DNA of 64,000 bases from Bog-756 sp052143895 (GTDB taxonomy: Bacteria; Actinomycetota; Acidimicrobiia; Acidimicrobiales; RAAP-2): contig JBKQRT010000179.1 of assembly GCA_052143895.1 (NCBI GenBank), positions 3,489-67,488 of the forward strand, in the 5' to 3' direction. The notes beneath the pieces were generated by a model. That model did not search any database. It worked only from the letters and a program-made list of their open reading frames with translations, and was not told the DNA's origin. Below are positions 27,866 to 36,344 of this stretch, piece by piece. A program made the position numbers and the translations under genes. The stretch's first letter is position 1. The number at the start of each line of letters is the position of its first letter.

Positions 27866-29533
27866 ATGCAGACCATCGACGAGCTGATCCGGCGGCGGGC
27901 GGGCGACGACCGGGTCGGGCTGGTCTTCGCCGACCGGGCCTGGACGCACGCCGAGGTGGTGACGGCCCAGTCCGAGCGGGCGGCGGTGCTGGCCGGGCTG
28001 CGCCGGCCCGGTCCCTTCCACGTGGCGCTCCTCCTCGACAACGTCCCCGAGTACGTGTTCTGGATGGGTGCCGCCGCCCTGGCCGGGGCCGTCCTCGTCG
28101 GGGGCAACCCGACCCACCGGGGCGACGAGCTGGCCCGCGACCTCTCCCACACCGAGTGCCAGCTGCTGGTCACCGATGACGAGTACCGGAGCCTGGTGAC
28201 AGGCCACGACCTCGGTCCCGCCCTGCCGCCCGAGCGCATCCTGGTGGTGGACGACCGCTGCGGCGACCTCCGGACCGAGGAGGCGACCGAGTACACCGGT
28301 TCGCTGCGGGCGGCAGCCGGTGCCCCGTTGCCCGACCCGGGCCGGACCCAGGTGACCGAGGACTCGCTCGGGTTGCTGCTGTTCACCTCGGGGACGTCGG
28401 GGGCCCCCAAGGCGTGCCTGTGCACCCAGGGGCGGCTGGCCCGCATCGGCGGCATCGTGGCGCAGATGTTCGAGCTCAGCGAGGACGACGTCTGCTACTT
28501 GGCGATGCCGCTCTTCCATTCGAACGCCCTGATGGCCGGGTGGGCGCCCGCGCTCGCCGCCGGGGCCACGATGGCCCTGCGCGAGCGGTTCAGCGCGTCG
28601 CAGTTCCTGGTCGACGTCCGGCGCTACGGGGTCACGTACTTCAACTACGTCGGGAAGCCGCTCTCCTACATCCTGGCCACGCCCGAGCGTCCCGACGACG
28701 CCGACAACCCCATTCGCCGGGCCTTCGGCAACGAGGCCGCCGAGGCCGATGTCGCCCGGTTCGCCGAACGGTTCGACTGCACCGTCCAGGACGCCTACGG
28801 CTCCACTGAGGGCGGGGCGTCCGTGCAGCGCACCCCGGACACCCCCCGCGGCGCCCTCGGCCGCGCCCTGCCGGGCACCCTGATCATCGATCCCGACACT
28901 GGCGACGAGTGCCCCCGGGCCGTCTTCGACGAGCACGGCCGCCTCCGCAACGCGGAGGACGCCATCGGCGAGATGGTCAGCCAGACCGGTGGGGCGGGGT
29001 TCGAGGGCTACTGGCGCAACGCCGAGGCGGAGTCCGCCCGGGTGCGCAACGGCTGGTACTGGACGGGCGACCTGGCCTACCGGGACGAGAACGACTTCTT
29101 CTACTTCGCCGGCCGCGACTACGACTGGATGCGGGTAGACGGGGAGAACTTCGCCGCGGCGCCCGTGGAGGGGATCCTGCAGCGGCACCCGGACGTGGTG
29201 CTGGCCTCCGTCTACGCCGTGCCCGACACGCTGGTGGGCGACCAGGTGATGGCCACCCTGCTGCTGGCACCCGGGCGGTCCTTCGACCCCGCGGCGTTCG
29301 ACGCGTTCCTGACCGGTGAGGCCGACCTGGGGACGAAATGGGCGCCGGCCTTCGTCCGCATCACCGAGGACCTGCCGGTGACCGCCACCACCAAGGTGCT
29401 CAAGCGGGTCCTCCGCAACGAGGGATGGCGGTGCACGGACCCGGTGTGGTGGAAGCCGGAGAAGGGTGCGCCCTACCGGCTGCTGGAGCCGGCCGACGCC
29501 GACGCCCTCGACGAGGCCATCGCCCGGCGATAG
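27866..29533 (+). CDS. Acyl-CoA synthetase, FadD17-like
   Basis: This 555-residue AMP-forming ligase has LLLFTSGTSGAPKACLCTQG (P-loop), the adenylate-binding DAYGSTEGGASVQR, WYWTGDLAYRDENDFFYFAGR and TATTKVLKRVLRNEGW near the C-terminal lysine. The composition and the steroid-operon context resemble mycobacterial FadD17, which charges the three-carbon steroid acid 3-oxo-4-pregnene-20-carboxylate. This is a similarity judgement, not an alignment. ATG 27866 has AGGGGGAGGA immediately upstream. A full KstR-like operator lies in the upstream region. It is convergent with the beta-propeller gene, separated by a strong hairpin. Confidence 0.82.
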   Translation: MQTIDELIRRRAGDDRVGLVFADRAWTHAEVVTAQSERAAVLAGLRRPGPFHVALLLDNVPEYVFWMGAAALAGAVLVGGNPTHRGDELARDLSHTECQLLVTDDEYRSLVTGHDLGPALPPERILVVDDRCGDLRTEEATEYTGSLRAAAGAPLPDPGRTQVTEDSLGLLLFTSGTSGAPKACLCTQGRLARIGGIVAQMFELSEDDVCYLAMPLFHSNALMAGWAPALAAGATMALRERFSASQFLVDVRRYGVTYFNYVGKPLSYILATPERPDDADNPIRRAFGNEAAEADVARFAERFDCTVQDAYGSTEGGASVQRTPDTPRGALGRALPGTLIIDPDTGDECPRAVFDEHGRLRNAEDAIGEMVSQTGGAGFEGYWRNAEAESARVRNGWYWTGDLAYRDENDFFYFAGRDYDWMRVDGENFAAAPVEGILQRHPDVVLASVYAVPDTLVGDQVMATLLLAPGRSFDPAAFDAFLTGEADLGTKWAPAFVRITEDLPVTATTKVLKRVLRNEGWRCTDPVWWKPEKGAPYRLLEPADADALDEAIARR

Positions 29534-29553
29534 CGGGGCACCGGGTACGGGAA

Positions 29554-29591
29554 CCGGGTGGGAGCCGGGCTCCTGCCCGACTCCCACCCGG
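29554..29591. terminator. Bidirectional hairpin terminator between convergent genes
   Basis: CCGGGTGGGAG (29554-29564) pairs perfectly with CTCCCACCCGG (29581-29591). The 16-nt interior forms a further 5-bp stem with a TCCT loop. It sits in the 66-nt gap between the two stop codons and would serve both genes. Confidence 0.6.
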
Positions 29592-29599
29592 CCGGTGCG

Positions 29600-30736
29600 C
29601 TAGCCGACGGCGATGCCCTCGAGGCCGTTGTGGCCGGGGAGCTCGGGCGACACCGACCCGGTCGGCACCAGCGAGCCGTTCGGAGCCACGAGGAACGAGT
29701 CGACGAGATCGCTCCCGCCCGTCTCGACGTAGAGCGCCGACCCGTCCGGGGTGGCGGCCAGGTCGATGGGCCCGGCATCGGTCGGCGTGGTGCCCACCTC
29801 GACAGGCTGTCCCTCGGGATCGATCGTGTAGCTGCTGACCGTGGCGCTCCCGGCGTTGGCGCCGTAGAAGAACCGGTTACCGGCGTTGGCCACCCAACAG
29901 AGCGCGGCGAGTCCGTCCGTGACCGATCCCCGCTCGGTCAGCGTGCCGTCGGGGGCGATGGCGTAGGTCGTGACCGCGCTGGTGGCGGCCTCCGTGACCA
30001 CCAGGTCGCCGCCGCGATCGAACGTGAACCCGAACGGCACCGGCGTGGCGGACGGGTTCACCGTCGGGGCGGACAGGCCCCCGAAGAAGTTGAGGTCGAA
30101 CACGTCGATGTCACTCCCGTTGGCCTTGGTGGTCACGACCAGCTGGCGGCCGTCCGGGGTGAAGCCGATCTGTCCGGGCGTGTTGAGGAACTGGGGCGTT
30201 GCACCCGGCGTCAGCCCCAACGAGCGGGCGCTGCCCGGGACCGGCCTCAGCGAGTCGGCGTAGTACCCCTGGACCTCGCCGGTGCCCCCTGCGTTCAACA
30301 CGTAGATGAGGTTGCCGCGGACGGCGACGCTGACCGGGATGGTCCCGCCGCTCGGCGCGATCCGGCGGAACCCGAGCCACGTCCCGAACGAGTGGAAGAC
30401 CGAGATCGTGTTGCTCCCGCCGTTGACCGCGACCAACAGCCCGTCGGAGCTGTCGTAGGCAAGACCGCCCTGTGACGCCAGATGGTCGACGACCGAGCCG
30501 CCCAGCGTCACGCCCAGACCGCCGGTGTCGGTGCGATCCACTTGGCGGAGCCCCCGGTAGCCGGTCTGCAGGTAGGTCACGATCTGGTTGCCGGTCGTGT
30601 CGTTGGTCTGCACGAACACCGGCGCTCCGGCGCCCGGCGGCTGGAACTGGTCCGCTCCGGCGATCGACGGGAAGCAGAGCGCGGCGACGGCGGCGCCGGC
30701 GCCGGCCACCGCCGCCAGTCGGATGAGTCGACTCAT
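29600..30736 (-). CDS. Secreted seven-bladed beta-propeller (lactonase/YncE-like) protein
   Basis: The 378-residue product has an N-terminal signal peptide (LIRLAAVAGAGAAVAALCFP, probable cleavage after IAGA). Repeated propeller blades follow: GGLAYDSSDGLLVAVNGGSN, VAVRGNLIYVLNAGG, IGFTPDGRQLVVTTKANGSD, GFTFDRGGDLVVTEA, NRFFYGANAGSATVSSYTI and LAATPDGSALYVETGG. These match the 6-phosphogluconolactonase/YncE-type propeller family, whose secreted members rarely have a known substrate. AAGGAGA precedes the ATG. Short tandem repeats lie directly upstream and the ECF sigma gene is divergent. A target role for that sigma factor is possible. Confidence 0.85.
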   Translation of the reverse strand: MSRLIRLAAVAGAGAAVAALCFPSIAGADQFQPPGAGAPVFVQTNDTTGNQIVTYLQTGYRGLRQVDRTDTGGLGVTLGGSVVDHLASQGGLAYDSSDGLLVAVNGGSNTISVFHSFGTWLGFRRIAPSGGTIPVSVAVRGNLIYVLNAGGTGEVQGYYADSLRPVPGSARSLGLTPGATPQFLNTPGQIGFTPDGRQLVVTTKANGSDIDVFDLNFFGGLSAPTVNPSATPVPFGFTFDRGGDLVVTEAATSAVTTYAIAPDGTLTERGSVTDGLAALCWVANAGNRFFYGANAGSATVSSYTIDPEGQPVEVGTTPTDAGPIDLAATPDGSALYVETGGSDLVDSFLVAPNGSLVPTGSVSPELPGHNGLEGIAVG

Positions 30737-30748
30737 GGGTATCTCCTT

Positions 30749-30786
30749 GTAGGTTGAACGGGTTGTCGTAGGTTGAACGGGTTGTC
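30749..30786. repeat. Tandem 19-bp direct repeat
   Basis: Two identical, abutting 19-bp copies (30749-30767 and 30768-30786) contain GGTTGAACGGGTT. On the minus strand they lie just upstream of the propeller gene's ribosome binding site, where they could be duplicated operator or promoter elements. Confidence 0.7.
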
Positions 30787-30796
30787 ACTCCTCTGT

Positions 30797-30857
30797 CCCC
30801 GTCCATGCCGAGGGCGTTACACGGACGGAGGCTGCCCCCGTCCATGCCGAGGGCGTT
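30797..30857. repeat. 22-bp direct repeat, period 39
   Basis: The same 22 bp, containing GTCCATGCCGAGGGCGTT, occur at 30797-30818 and 30836-30857. They lie in the divergent region between the propeller and ECF sigma genes, next to the 19-bp tandem repeat. The intervening bases also share ACGGACGG/GAGGACGG-like sequence. Confidence 0.65.
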
Positions 30858-30997
30858 CTGAGGACGGGCGCGTAACGTGTCCGGCCGCTCCGGTGACCAC
30901 ACCCATGTGTCGACGTCCGCGAGCAGGAAGACGGCCTCCCCACGATGCCCAACGAAGAATCCCGCCCCGGCACACACCATCGGGTTCGGAGGGGATC

Positions 30998-31003
30998 TAG
31001 TCT
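30998..31003 (+). promoter_or_regulatory. Candidate -10 of a leaderless transcript
   Basis: TAGTCT is followed by 7 nt and the ATG of the ECF sigma gene at 31011, with no standard ribosome binding site. Confidence 0.45.
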
Positions 31004-31010
31004 GCGGGGC

Positions 31011-31607
31011 ATGGAGACCGACGAGGAGCTTCTCGCCCGCCTCCGTGACGGGGACGGCGAGGCGTTCGTGACGCTGGTGGCCCGCTACAACGGGTCGTTG
31101 CTCCGGCTGGCCCGCTCCTACGTCCCGAGCGACGCGGTGGCCGAGGAGGCGGTGCAGGACACCTGGATGGGCGTCGTGCGCGGCCTGGAGCGCTTCGAGG
31201 GACGGTCCTCGTTCAAGACCTGGCTGTTCCGCATCCTGATGAACCGGGCCCGCTCCGCCGGCGTCCGCGAGCATCGCAACCTGTCCGTCGATCGGGCCGA
31301 GCCGGCGGTAGACCCCTCGCGGTTCGACGCCGGAGGGGCCTGGGCCGAGCCGGTCCCGCCGTGGGAGGCCGACGCCGACGACCGGCTGGTGGCTGCCTCG
31401 TGGGCCGCATGCCTCCGCCGCGCGCTCGACGGGCTCCCCGAACGTCAGCGGGAGATCGTGGTCCTGCGGGACGTGGAGGGCCTGCCGAGCGAGGACGTCT
31501 GCGAGGTGCTCGGGATCAGCGAAGGCAACCAGCGGGTGCTGCTGCACCGAGGGCGCAGCCGGTTGCGAACGGCGCTCGAAGCCGAGCTCGCGGTGAGGGG
31601 ACGCTGA
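31011..31607 (+). CDS. ECF-family RNA polymerase sigma factor
   Basis: This 198-residue sigma-70 family protein has a region 2 (FVTLVARYNGSLLRLARSYV, AVQDTWMGVVRGLERFEGR, FKTWLFRILMNRARSA). A variable linker follows, then region 4 (ALDGLPERQREIVVLRDVEG, VCEVLGISEGNQRVLLHRGR). It redirects RNA polymerase to stress-type promoters. An anti-sigma gene begins 2 nt after its stop. ATG 31011 was chosen because the fold starts there and a -10-like TAGTCT precedes it. A likely local target is the divergent secreted propeller gene, which is inference. Confidence 0.94.
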   Translation: METDEELLARLRDGDGEAFVTLVARYNGSLLRLARSYVPSDAVAEEAVQDTWMGVVRGLERFEGRSSFKTWLFRILMNRARSAGVREHRNLSVDRAEPAVDPSRFDAGGAWAEPVPPWEADADDRLVAASWAACLRRALDGLPERQREIVVLRDVEGLPSEDVCEVLGISEGNQRVLLHRGRSRLRTALEAELAVRGR

Positions 31608-31609
31608 CC

Positions 31610-31870
31610 ATGCTCCTTCGACGCCGAGAAGACCTCGTGTGCCAGCAGGTGGTCGAGCTGGTCAGCGACTACCTCGAGGGAGCGCTCCCCCGCGCGCAGC
31701 GCAAGCGGTTCGAGGCCCACCTGCGGTCCTGTCCGAACTGCTCCAGCTACCTCGAGCAGATGCGTACAACCATCGCCGCCACCGGGACCCTCCGCACCGA
31801 GGACCTCTCGCCCGAGGCCCGCCAGGAGTTCACCGACCTGTTCCACCGGTGGCAGGCCGAGGAGAACTGA
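31610..31870 (+). CDS. Anti-sigma factor with zinc-finger (zf-HC2) domain
   Basis: The 86-residue protein carries the anti-sigma zinc motif: CQQVVELVSDYLEGAL, then FEAHLRSCPNCSSYLEQM, with the HxxxCxxC spacing of ZAS-type anti-sigma factors. No membrane segment follows, so it is a soluble form. It starts 2 nt after the sigma gene's stop, with the GAGGGG of the sigma 3' end as ribosome binding site. It should bind and inhibit the ECF factor, perhaps releasing it on thiol oxidation. Confidence 0.92.
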   Translation: MLLRRREDLVCQQVVELVSDYLEGALPRAQRKRFEAHLRSCPNCSSYLEQMRTTIAATGTLRTEDLSPEARQEFTDLFHRWQAEEN

Positions 31871-31919
31871 GCCCCGAGGTCCGCGTGCGGGCCGCCGGGG
31901 GTCCGCCCGGAGGCAGCGC

Positions 31920-32957
31920 TCACGCCGCGGCGGCGGCCCGGAGCGCCCGGGCGAGCTCGCCCCACCTGCCCAACGAGGCACGGTCTCGCTCCCATGCCAT
32001 GCCGGCGAAGTAGAACACGACCCGGGAGGCGGGCGGCCGGTAGCGGGTCAGCAGCTGATCGGCAACGGTGTCCCAGCTCCCGCTCACACAGAAGTGCTCG
32101 AGCAGGTCGTCGTCGATCTGGGCGGCCATGCCGGGAAGATCGCCGGCCTTCTGGTGCTCGCGGATCCTGGCCGTCGTGCCCTCCCGCCCCAACTGGTCGA
32201 AGATGAAGGAGTAGTTGGGCGTGGAACCGTAGAAGGCGACCTGCATCCGGGCCATCTCCCGCCAGCCGTGCACCTCGTCGGGTGTCGATCCGGGTGCGAC
32301 GAAGGCGGGGATGATCACCTCGAGGTCGTCGACCGACCGACCGGCGCGTGCCGCACCGACCGCCAGGTTCGGCAGTACGGTCTCGGCCAGGTAGGCGGAC
32401 GTGTTCAGCGGATGCACGTGGACGCCGTCGGCGATCTCACCCGCCATCTGCAGCATCCACGGGTTGACGGCAGCGACGTCAATGGGCGGGTCGGCGTAGG
32501 GGATGGTGCCCGGCGACCACATGGCCGGTAGCAGCGACAGGTTCCAGAACCCCCCCCGGACGTCCAACGGGGCCGTTCCCCGGAAGGCGGCGAAGATCGC
32601 CCGGAGTGCTTCGATGTACTCGCGCATCCGGGGTCCGGGATGATCGAACGCCGCCCCGTAGCGTCGTTCGATGTGGGCCCGCACCTGGGTGCCGAGCCCG
32701 AGCCGGAAGCGGCCGGCGGTGGCGTCGGCCAGCTCCCAGGCGATCGTGGCCGTGACCATGGGGCTGCGAGGGAAGGCGACGGCGATGCCGGTGAGGATGT
32801 CGATGTCGGCGGCGAGGGCGGCGGCGGCACAGGACAGCTCGGCGGTCCGGCCGGCCTCGGTCACCACCAGCCCGGAAAAGCCGGCGGCGGCCGCGTCCCG
32901 AGCGAGCTGGTCGACCTGCCGCAACGGGAGGCCGCCCGTCATGAGGTCGACCTTCAC
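31920..32957 (-). CDS. LLM-class F420-dependent oxidoreductase
   Basis: The 345-residue TIM-barrel protein starts VKVDLMTGGLPLRQ. It shows GFSGLVVTEAGRTAELSCAA, ILTGIAVAFPRSPMVTATIA and AGRFRLGLGTQVRAHIERRY, typical of F420-dependent LLM enzymes. The C-terminus has SGSWDTVADQLLTRYRPPA. The GTG start at 32957 overlaps the stop of the upstream thioesterase gene (GTGA), so the two are co-translated. The substrate is unknown; its place directly after the ltp2 operon suggests acyl-CoA or steroid metabolism. Confidence 0.86.
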   Translation of the reverse strand: MKVDLMTGGLPLRQVDQLARDAAAAGFSGLVVTEAGRTAELSCAAAALAADIDILTGIAVAFPRSPMVTATIAWELADATAGRFRLGLGTQVRAHIERRYGAAFDHPGPRMREYIEALRAIFAAFRGTAPLDVRGGFWNLSLLPAMWSPGTIPYADPPIDVAAVNPWMLQMAGEIADGVHVHPLNTSAYLAETVLPNLAVGAARAGRSVDDLEVIIPAFVAPGSTPDEVHGWREMARMQVAFYGSTPNYSFIFDQLGREGTTARIREHQKAGDLPGMAAQIDDDLLEHFCVSGSWDTVADQLLTRYRPPASRVVFYFAGMAWERDRASLGRWGELARALRAAAAA

Positions 32958-33418
32958 GGAGCGGAGTCCGGCTTCGGCAGGCTGATGGTCACCGTGCCCT
33001 GCGCCACCCCGACCAGCCGACCGCCGTTGACCGCCTCGACATGCACCACCGCCGTGCGTCTCGTCAGCGCGATCACCTCCGACCGGGCACGCAGGACCCC
33101 TTCGCGCACGGGAGCCAGCAGGTTGAGCTTGAACTCGGTGGTCGCTGCCCACGCCCCCCGGGGGATGAGCGGGTACAGCACGGCGCCGAGCACGTGGTCG
33201 ACGAGGGCGGCGAGCGTCCCCCCGTGGGCCGAGCCGAACGGGTTGAGCAGCTCCGGTCGGACCTCGAGCTCGGCCGTCATGGTGCCCGGTCCCACGTGGG
33301 TGATGGAGATCCCGAGGTAGTCGGGGATGCCTCCCATGCTGGTCAGCGACGGCATCGCCTCGGCGACTGCCGGGTCGTAGTCGTCGAACGTGGGCCGGGG
33401 GGGCGACCAGTGGCTCAT
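32954..33418 (-). CDS. PaaI-type hotdog thioesterase
   Basis: The 154-residue hotdog protein has the PaaI/YdiI pattern LLNPFGSAHGGTLAALVDHVLG with the HGG motif and the acidic Asp eight residues on. GAWAATTEFKLNLLAPVREG, VIALTRRTAVVHVEAVNGG and LVGVAQGTVTI follow. It would hydrolyse an acyl- or aryl-CoA. A -10-like TACGTT lies 6 nt upstream of its ATG, so it probably starts its own leaderless transcript shared with the LLM gene downstream rather than being the tail of the ltp2 operon, which ends 75 nt away. Confidence 0.87.
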   Translation of the reverse strand: MSHWSPPRPTFDDYDPAVAEAMPSLTSMGGIPDYLGISITHVGPGTMTAELEVRPELLNPFGSAHGGTLAALVDHVLGAVLYPLIPRGAWAATTEFKLNLLAPVREGVLRARSEVIALTRRTAVVHVEAVNGGRLVGVAQGTVTISLPKPDSAP

Positions 33419-33424
33419 GCGGCA

Positions 33425-33430
33425 AACGTA
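33425..33430 (-). promoter_or_regulatory. Candidate -10 of a leaderless transcript
   Basis: On the minus strand TACGTT is followed by TGCCGC and the thioesterase ATG at 33418. Confidence 0.45.
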
Positions 33431-33492
33431 CCGGGCCGGGCGTCCATGCGCCGGATGGGACGGTGCTGCCGTCGACGCTCAGCCGTCGGGAC

Positions 33493-34680
33493 TCAGCCGT
33501 CGACGCCGAGGATGAGGCCGCTGGTGGGCACACCCGTCCCGGCGGTGACCAGCGCATGGCGCACGTCCGGTACCTGGTTGACCGAACTGCCCCGCACCTG
33601 GCGGACGCCCTCGGCGATCCCGTTCATCCCATGGAGGTACGCCTCTCCCAGCTGGCCGCCGTGGGTGTTGACGGGCAGCCCGCCTCCGAGCTCGATGTTG
33701 CCGTCCCTGACGAAGTCCTTGGCCTCCCCCTTGCCGCAGAAGCCGAGCTCCTCGAGCTGGTAGAGGACGTAGGGGGTGAAGTGGTCGTAGAGCACGGCGG
33801 TCTGGATGTCGGCCGGCCTCAGCCCCGACGTCTGCCACAGCTGTCGGGCGACCGCCGCCATCTCGCCGAGGCCGGTGAGGTCGTCGTAGTAGTACGAGGT
33901 CATCATCTCCTGACCCGGGCCCGCGCCCTGGGCGGCCGCCTCGATGACCACGGGGATGCTCGGGAGGTCCCGCGCCCGCTCGAGGGAGGTGACCACCAGT
34001 GCCTGCCCACCGTCGGTCTCCTGGCAGCAGTCGAGCAGGTGGAGCGGTTCGACGATCCAGCGTGACGCCTGGTGCTCCTCCAGGGTGATCGGCTTCTCGT
34101 AGAACCAGGCCTTGGGATTGGTGGCCGCGTGCTTTCGGTCGGCCACCGCCACCCTTCCGAGGTCCTCCGAGGTGGCGCCGGTCACGTGGAGGTAGCGCTG
34201 GGCGGCCATGGCCACCCACTGGGCCGGGGTCAGCAGCCCGACCGGCGCGTACCAGGCGAAGTTCGCCGTCTCGGCGTTGGGAACGGGCGCCCGGTCCTGC
34301 ACGCCGGCGCCGAACCGGTTGCCGGAGCGTTCGTTGAAGGCCCGGTAGCAGACGACGACGTCGGCCACCCCCGACTGCACGGCCATCGCCGCCTGCTGGA
34401 TGGTGGCGCAGCCGGCGCCTCCGCCGTAGTGGATCCGGCTGAAGAACGAGAGGTCGCCCATCCCCAGGCTCCGGGCGATCTCGATCTCCGGGTTGGTGTC
34501 CGAACTGAAGGTGACCAAGCCGTCGACCTCGGCGGGCTCGATCCCGGCGTCACGCAGGGCGAGGTCCACCGCTTCCGCTGCCAGTCGGAGCTCGCTGCGG
34601 CCGGACTCCTTGGAGAACTCCGTGGCGCCGATCCCGACGATGGCGGTGTTGCGAGTGAAGGAGTGGTGCTGCCCGCTCAT
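33493..34680 (-). CDS. ltp2: Ltp2-like steroid side-chain aldolase (thiolase fold)
   Basis: This 395-residue thiolase-superfamily protein begins TAIVGIGATEFSKESGRSEL. It contains GLVTFSSDTNPEIEIARSLG, GGGAGCATIQQAAMAVQSGV, TAVLYDHFTPYVLYQLEELG and NTHGGQLGEAYLHGMNG. It lacks the catalytic cysteine of true thiolases, as does mycobacterial Ltp2, which cleaves 17-hydroxy-3-oxo-4-pregnene-20-carboxyl-CoA to androstenedione and propionyl-CoA. The Tyr in YDHFTP and in GEAYLHG are candidate counterparts of its catalytic tyrosines. It is the last gene of the five-gene unit, overlapping chsH1 by ATGA. The DUF35 part of ChsH2 is its expected partner. Confidence 0.88.
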   Translation of the reverse strand: MSGQHHSFTRNTAIVGIGATEFSKESGRSELRLAAEAVDLALRDAGIEPAEVDGLVTFSSDTNPEIEIARSLGMGDLSFFSRIHYGGGAGCATIQQAAMAVQSGVADVVVCYRAFNERSGNRFGAGVQDRAPVPNAETANFAWYAPVGLLTPAQWVAMAAQRYLHVTGATSEDLGRVAVADRKHAATNPKAWFYEKPITLEEHQASRWIVEPLHLLDCCQETDGGQALVVTSLERARDLPSIPVVIEAAAQGAGPGQEMMTSYYYDDLTGLGEMAAVARQLWQTSGLRPADIQTAVLYDHFTPYVLYQLEELGFCGKGEAKDFVRDGNIELGGGLPVNTHGGQLGEAYLHGMNGIAEGVRQVRGSSVNQVPDVRHALVTAGTGVPTSGLILGVDG

Positions 34681-35177
34681 CGTGCCGATCCGCCCGTCGA
34701 GGGGAGCCGGAGCCGGACCGTGCCAGTGACGTGGTCGCCGAGGCCGTTGCGGCCCCGCACGGACACCTCGACGCCACCCTCCCCGTCGGGCCCGGCAGCG
34801 TCGTCCTTGGCGGTGACCGTTCCGGTCAGGGCCATGGTGTCGTCGGGATAGTTCGGCGCGCCCAGCCGGATGTTCACGTCGGTCAGCACCCCTCCGGGTC
34901 CCGACCAGTCGGTCACGTAGCGCCCCACGAGCCCGTTGGTGGACAGGATGTTCATGAAGATGTCCTTCGATCCGCGCTCGACGGCCAGCACCGAGTCGTG
35001 ATGGACGTCCTGGTAGTCACGAGAGGCGATGGCGGTGGACACGATGAGGGTGCGGGTCAACGGCAGCACCAGCTCGGGTAGTTCGTCCCCCACCGCCACC
35101 TCCTCGAACCGCAGGGTGGTGGGGCGGAACCCCGCGCCAGTCCTGCTCCTGCCCGCGCCGGCCGTCCCGGTCGTCAT
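34677..35177 (-). CDS. chsH1: ChsH1-like MaoC-fold hydratase subunit
   Basis: The 166-residue hotdog protein has MaoC features: FEEVAVGDELPELVLPLTRT, IASRDYQDVHHDSVLAVERG (Asp and His of the hydratase motif), IFMNILSTNGLVGRYVTDW and a final VSVRGRNGLGDHVTGTVRL. In M. tuberculosis ChsH1 pairs with the MaoC half of ChsH2 to hydrate the C17-C20 double bond of the steroid acyl-CoA. Both ends overlap neighbours by 4 nt (ATGA). The start at 35177 follows from that overlap and the domain boundary. Confidence 0.88.
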   Translation of the reverse strand: MTTGTAGAGRSRTGAGFRPTTLRFEEVAVGDELPELVLPLTRTLIVSTAIASRDYQDVHHDSVLAVERGSKDIFMNILSTNGLVGRYVTDWSGPGGVLTDVNIRLGAPNYPDDTMALTGTVTAKDDAAGPDGEGGVEVSVRGRNGLGDHVTGTVRLRLPSTGGSAR

Positions 35178-36334
35178 GCCGACACCTTGTGCCCGGCGCG
35201 CAGTTCGCCGACCACCTGGCGCCCGAGCCGGGCCAGCTGGGCGCTCGGTGGCCCGAGGAGGAGCTCGATCTGCTTCCCCCACAGGAAGTACCGGTGGATC
35301 GGGTACGAGATGTCCGCACCCATCCCGCCGTGCAGGTGTTGGGTGGCGAAGACGGCACGCTGCCCGGCCTCGGCCGCGAACCACGAGGCCACGCTCACCG
35401 CCAGCAAGGCATCCCGTCCGTTGTCGAGCCGCCAGGCGGCCTGCCACATCGTCACCCGGATCGACTCGGTGTCGATGGCGGCGTCGGCGGCCCGGAGCAT
35501 CGTGCCCTGGAAGGTGGAGAGCGGGCGGCCGAACTGCTGACGGGTGTTGAGATAGGCGGCCGTCTGGGCGACCGCCGCCTCGGTGACGCCGACCTGCAGG
35601 GCGCACAGCCCGGTCCAGGCCCGTTCGAGCATCCACGTCAGCACCTCCTGGCCCTGCATCGGATCACCGCCAGCCAGCAGGTGGTCCGCCGCCACCCGCG
35701 CCCGGTCGAAGTGAAGGTGCGGGTGGATCTCACGGTTGGTGGTGACGGCTCGCTCGACGGTCACCCCGTCCGACCTCGGATCCACAACGGCCACCGCCAC
35801 GCCACCGTCGATCGAGATCGGGACCAGCACCCGGTCGGCCACGTGGGCGTGGGGGACGGCGAACGCCGTCCCGGTGAGCAGGGTGTCACCCCCGTCGCCC
35901 TCGCCGCGGACGGTCGGCCTGCCGGGACCGCCCACGGCCAGGTCCCCGGCCACATCGGTGAGGGCGGCGGTGAGCACGGTGTCCCCCGACGCCACCCCGG
36001 GCAGGACGGCGGCCTGCAACGACTCGGATCCGAACTCGGCGATGGGCAGGACGCCCAGGGCCAGCGTCGACCACAGCGGGACGGGAGCCACGACCCGGCC
36101 CTGACCTTCCAGGACGAGGGCCAGTTCGACCATGCCGTACCCGCCGCCCCCGTACGCCTCGGGCACCACCAGGCCGAGCAGGTCGGCGCGGGCCAGCTCG
36201 GCCCAGAGCTCGCGGTCGAACCGGTCGTCGGTGGCCTCGACCGCCTCGACCCGATCGGGCGTGACCAGTCCGGCGAAGACGCCCTCGACGGCCTCCTCGA
36301 CCGCCCGTTGCTCTTCGTTGAAGGTGAAGTCCAT
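35174..36334 (-). CDS. chsE1: ChsE1/FadE28-like acyl-CoA dehydrogenase subunit
   Basis: This 386-residue acyl-CoA dehydrogenase family protein starts DFTFNEEQRAVEEAVEGV. It has VVPEAYGGGGYGMVELALVL, RQQFGRPLSTFQGTMLRAAD and a C-terminal HLHGGMGADISYPIHRYFLW. The middle domain is divergent, as in FadE28, which forms an alpha2beta2 enzyme with FadE29 in mycobacteria. The assignment to the E1 subunit rests on the resemblance of the C-terminal HGGMG...YPxHRY segment and the weak N-terminal part. It lies between chsH2 (10 nt gap) and chsH1 (overlap), a different order from mycobacteria. Confidence 0.85.
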   Translation of the reverse strand: MDFTFNEEQRAVEEAVEGVFAGLVTPDRVEAVEATDDRFDRELWAELARADLLGLVVPEAYGGGGYGMVELALVLEGQGRVVAPVPLWSTLALGVLPIAEFGSESLQAAVLPGVASGDTVLTAALTDVAGDLAVGGPGRPTVRGEGDGGDTLLTGTAFAVPHAHVADRVLVPISIDGGVAVAVVDPRSDGVTVERAVTTNREIHPHLHFDRARVAADHLLAGGDPMQGQEVLTWMLERAWTGLCALQVGVTEAAVAQTAAYLNTRQQFGRPLSTFQGTMLRAADAAIDTESIRVTMWQAAWRLDNGRDALLAVSVASWFAAEAGQRAVFATQHLHGGMGADISYPIHRYFLWGKQIELLLGPPSAQLARLGRQVVGELRAGHKVSA

Positions 36335-36344
36335 CAGCTCTTCC

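Noticed and set aside
27686..29587. 634-codon N-terminal extension of the LLM oxidoreductase frame
   Set aside because: The extension is antisense to the FadD17-like synthetase and crosses its promoter. The LLM fold and a good ribosome binding site support the start at 27685.
30749..30857. Possible CRISPR array
   Set aside because: Only two copies of each repeat, without regular spacers and with no cas genes. They are local duplications.
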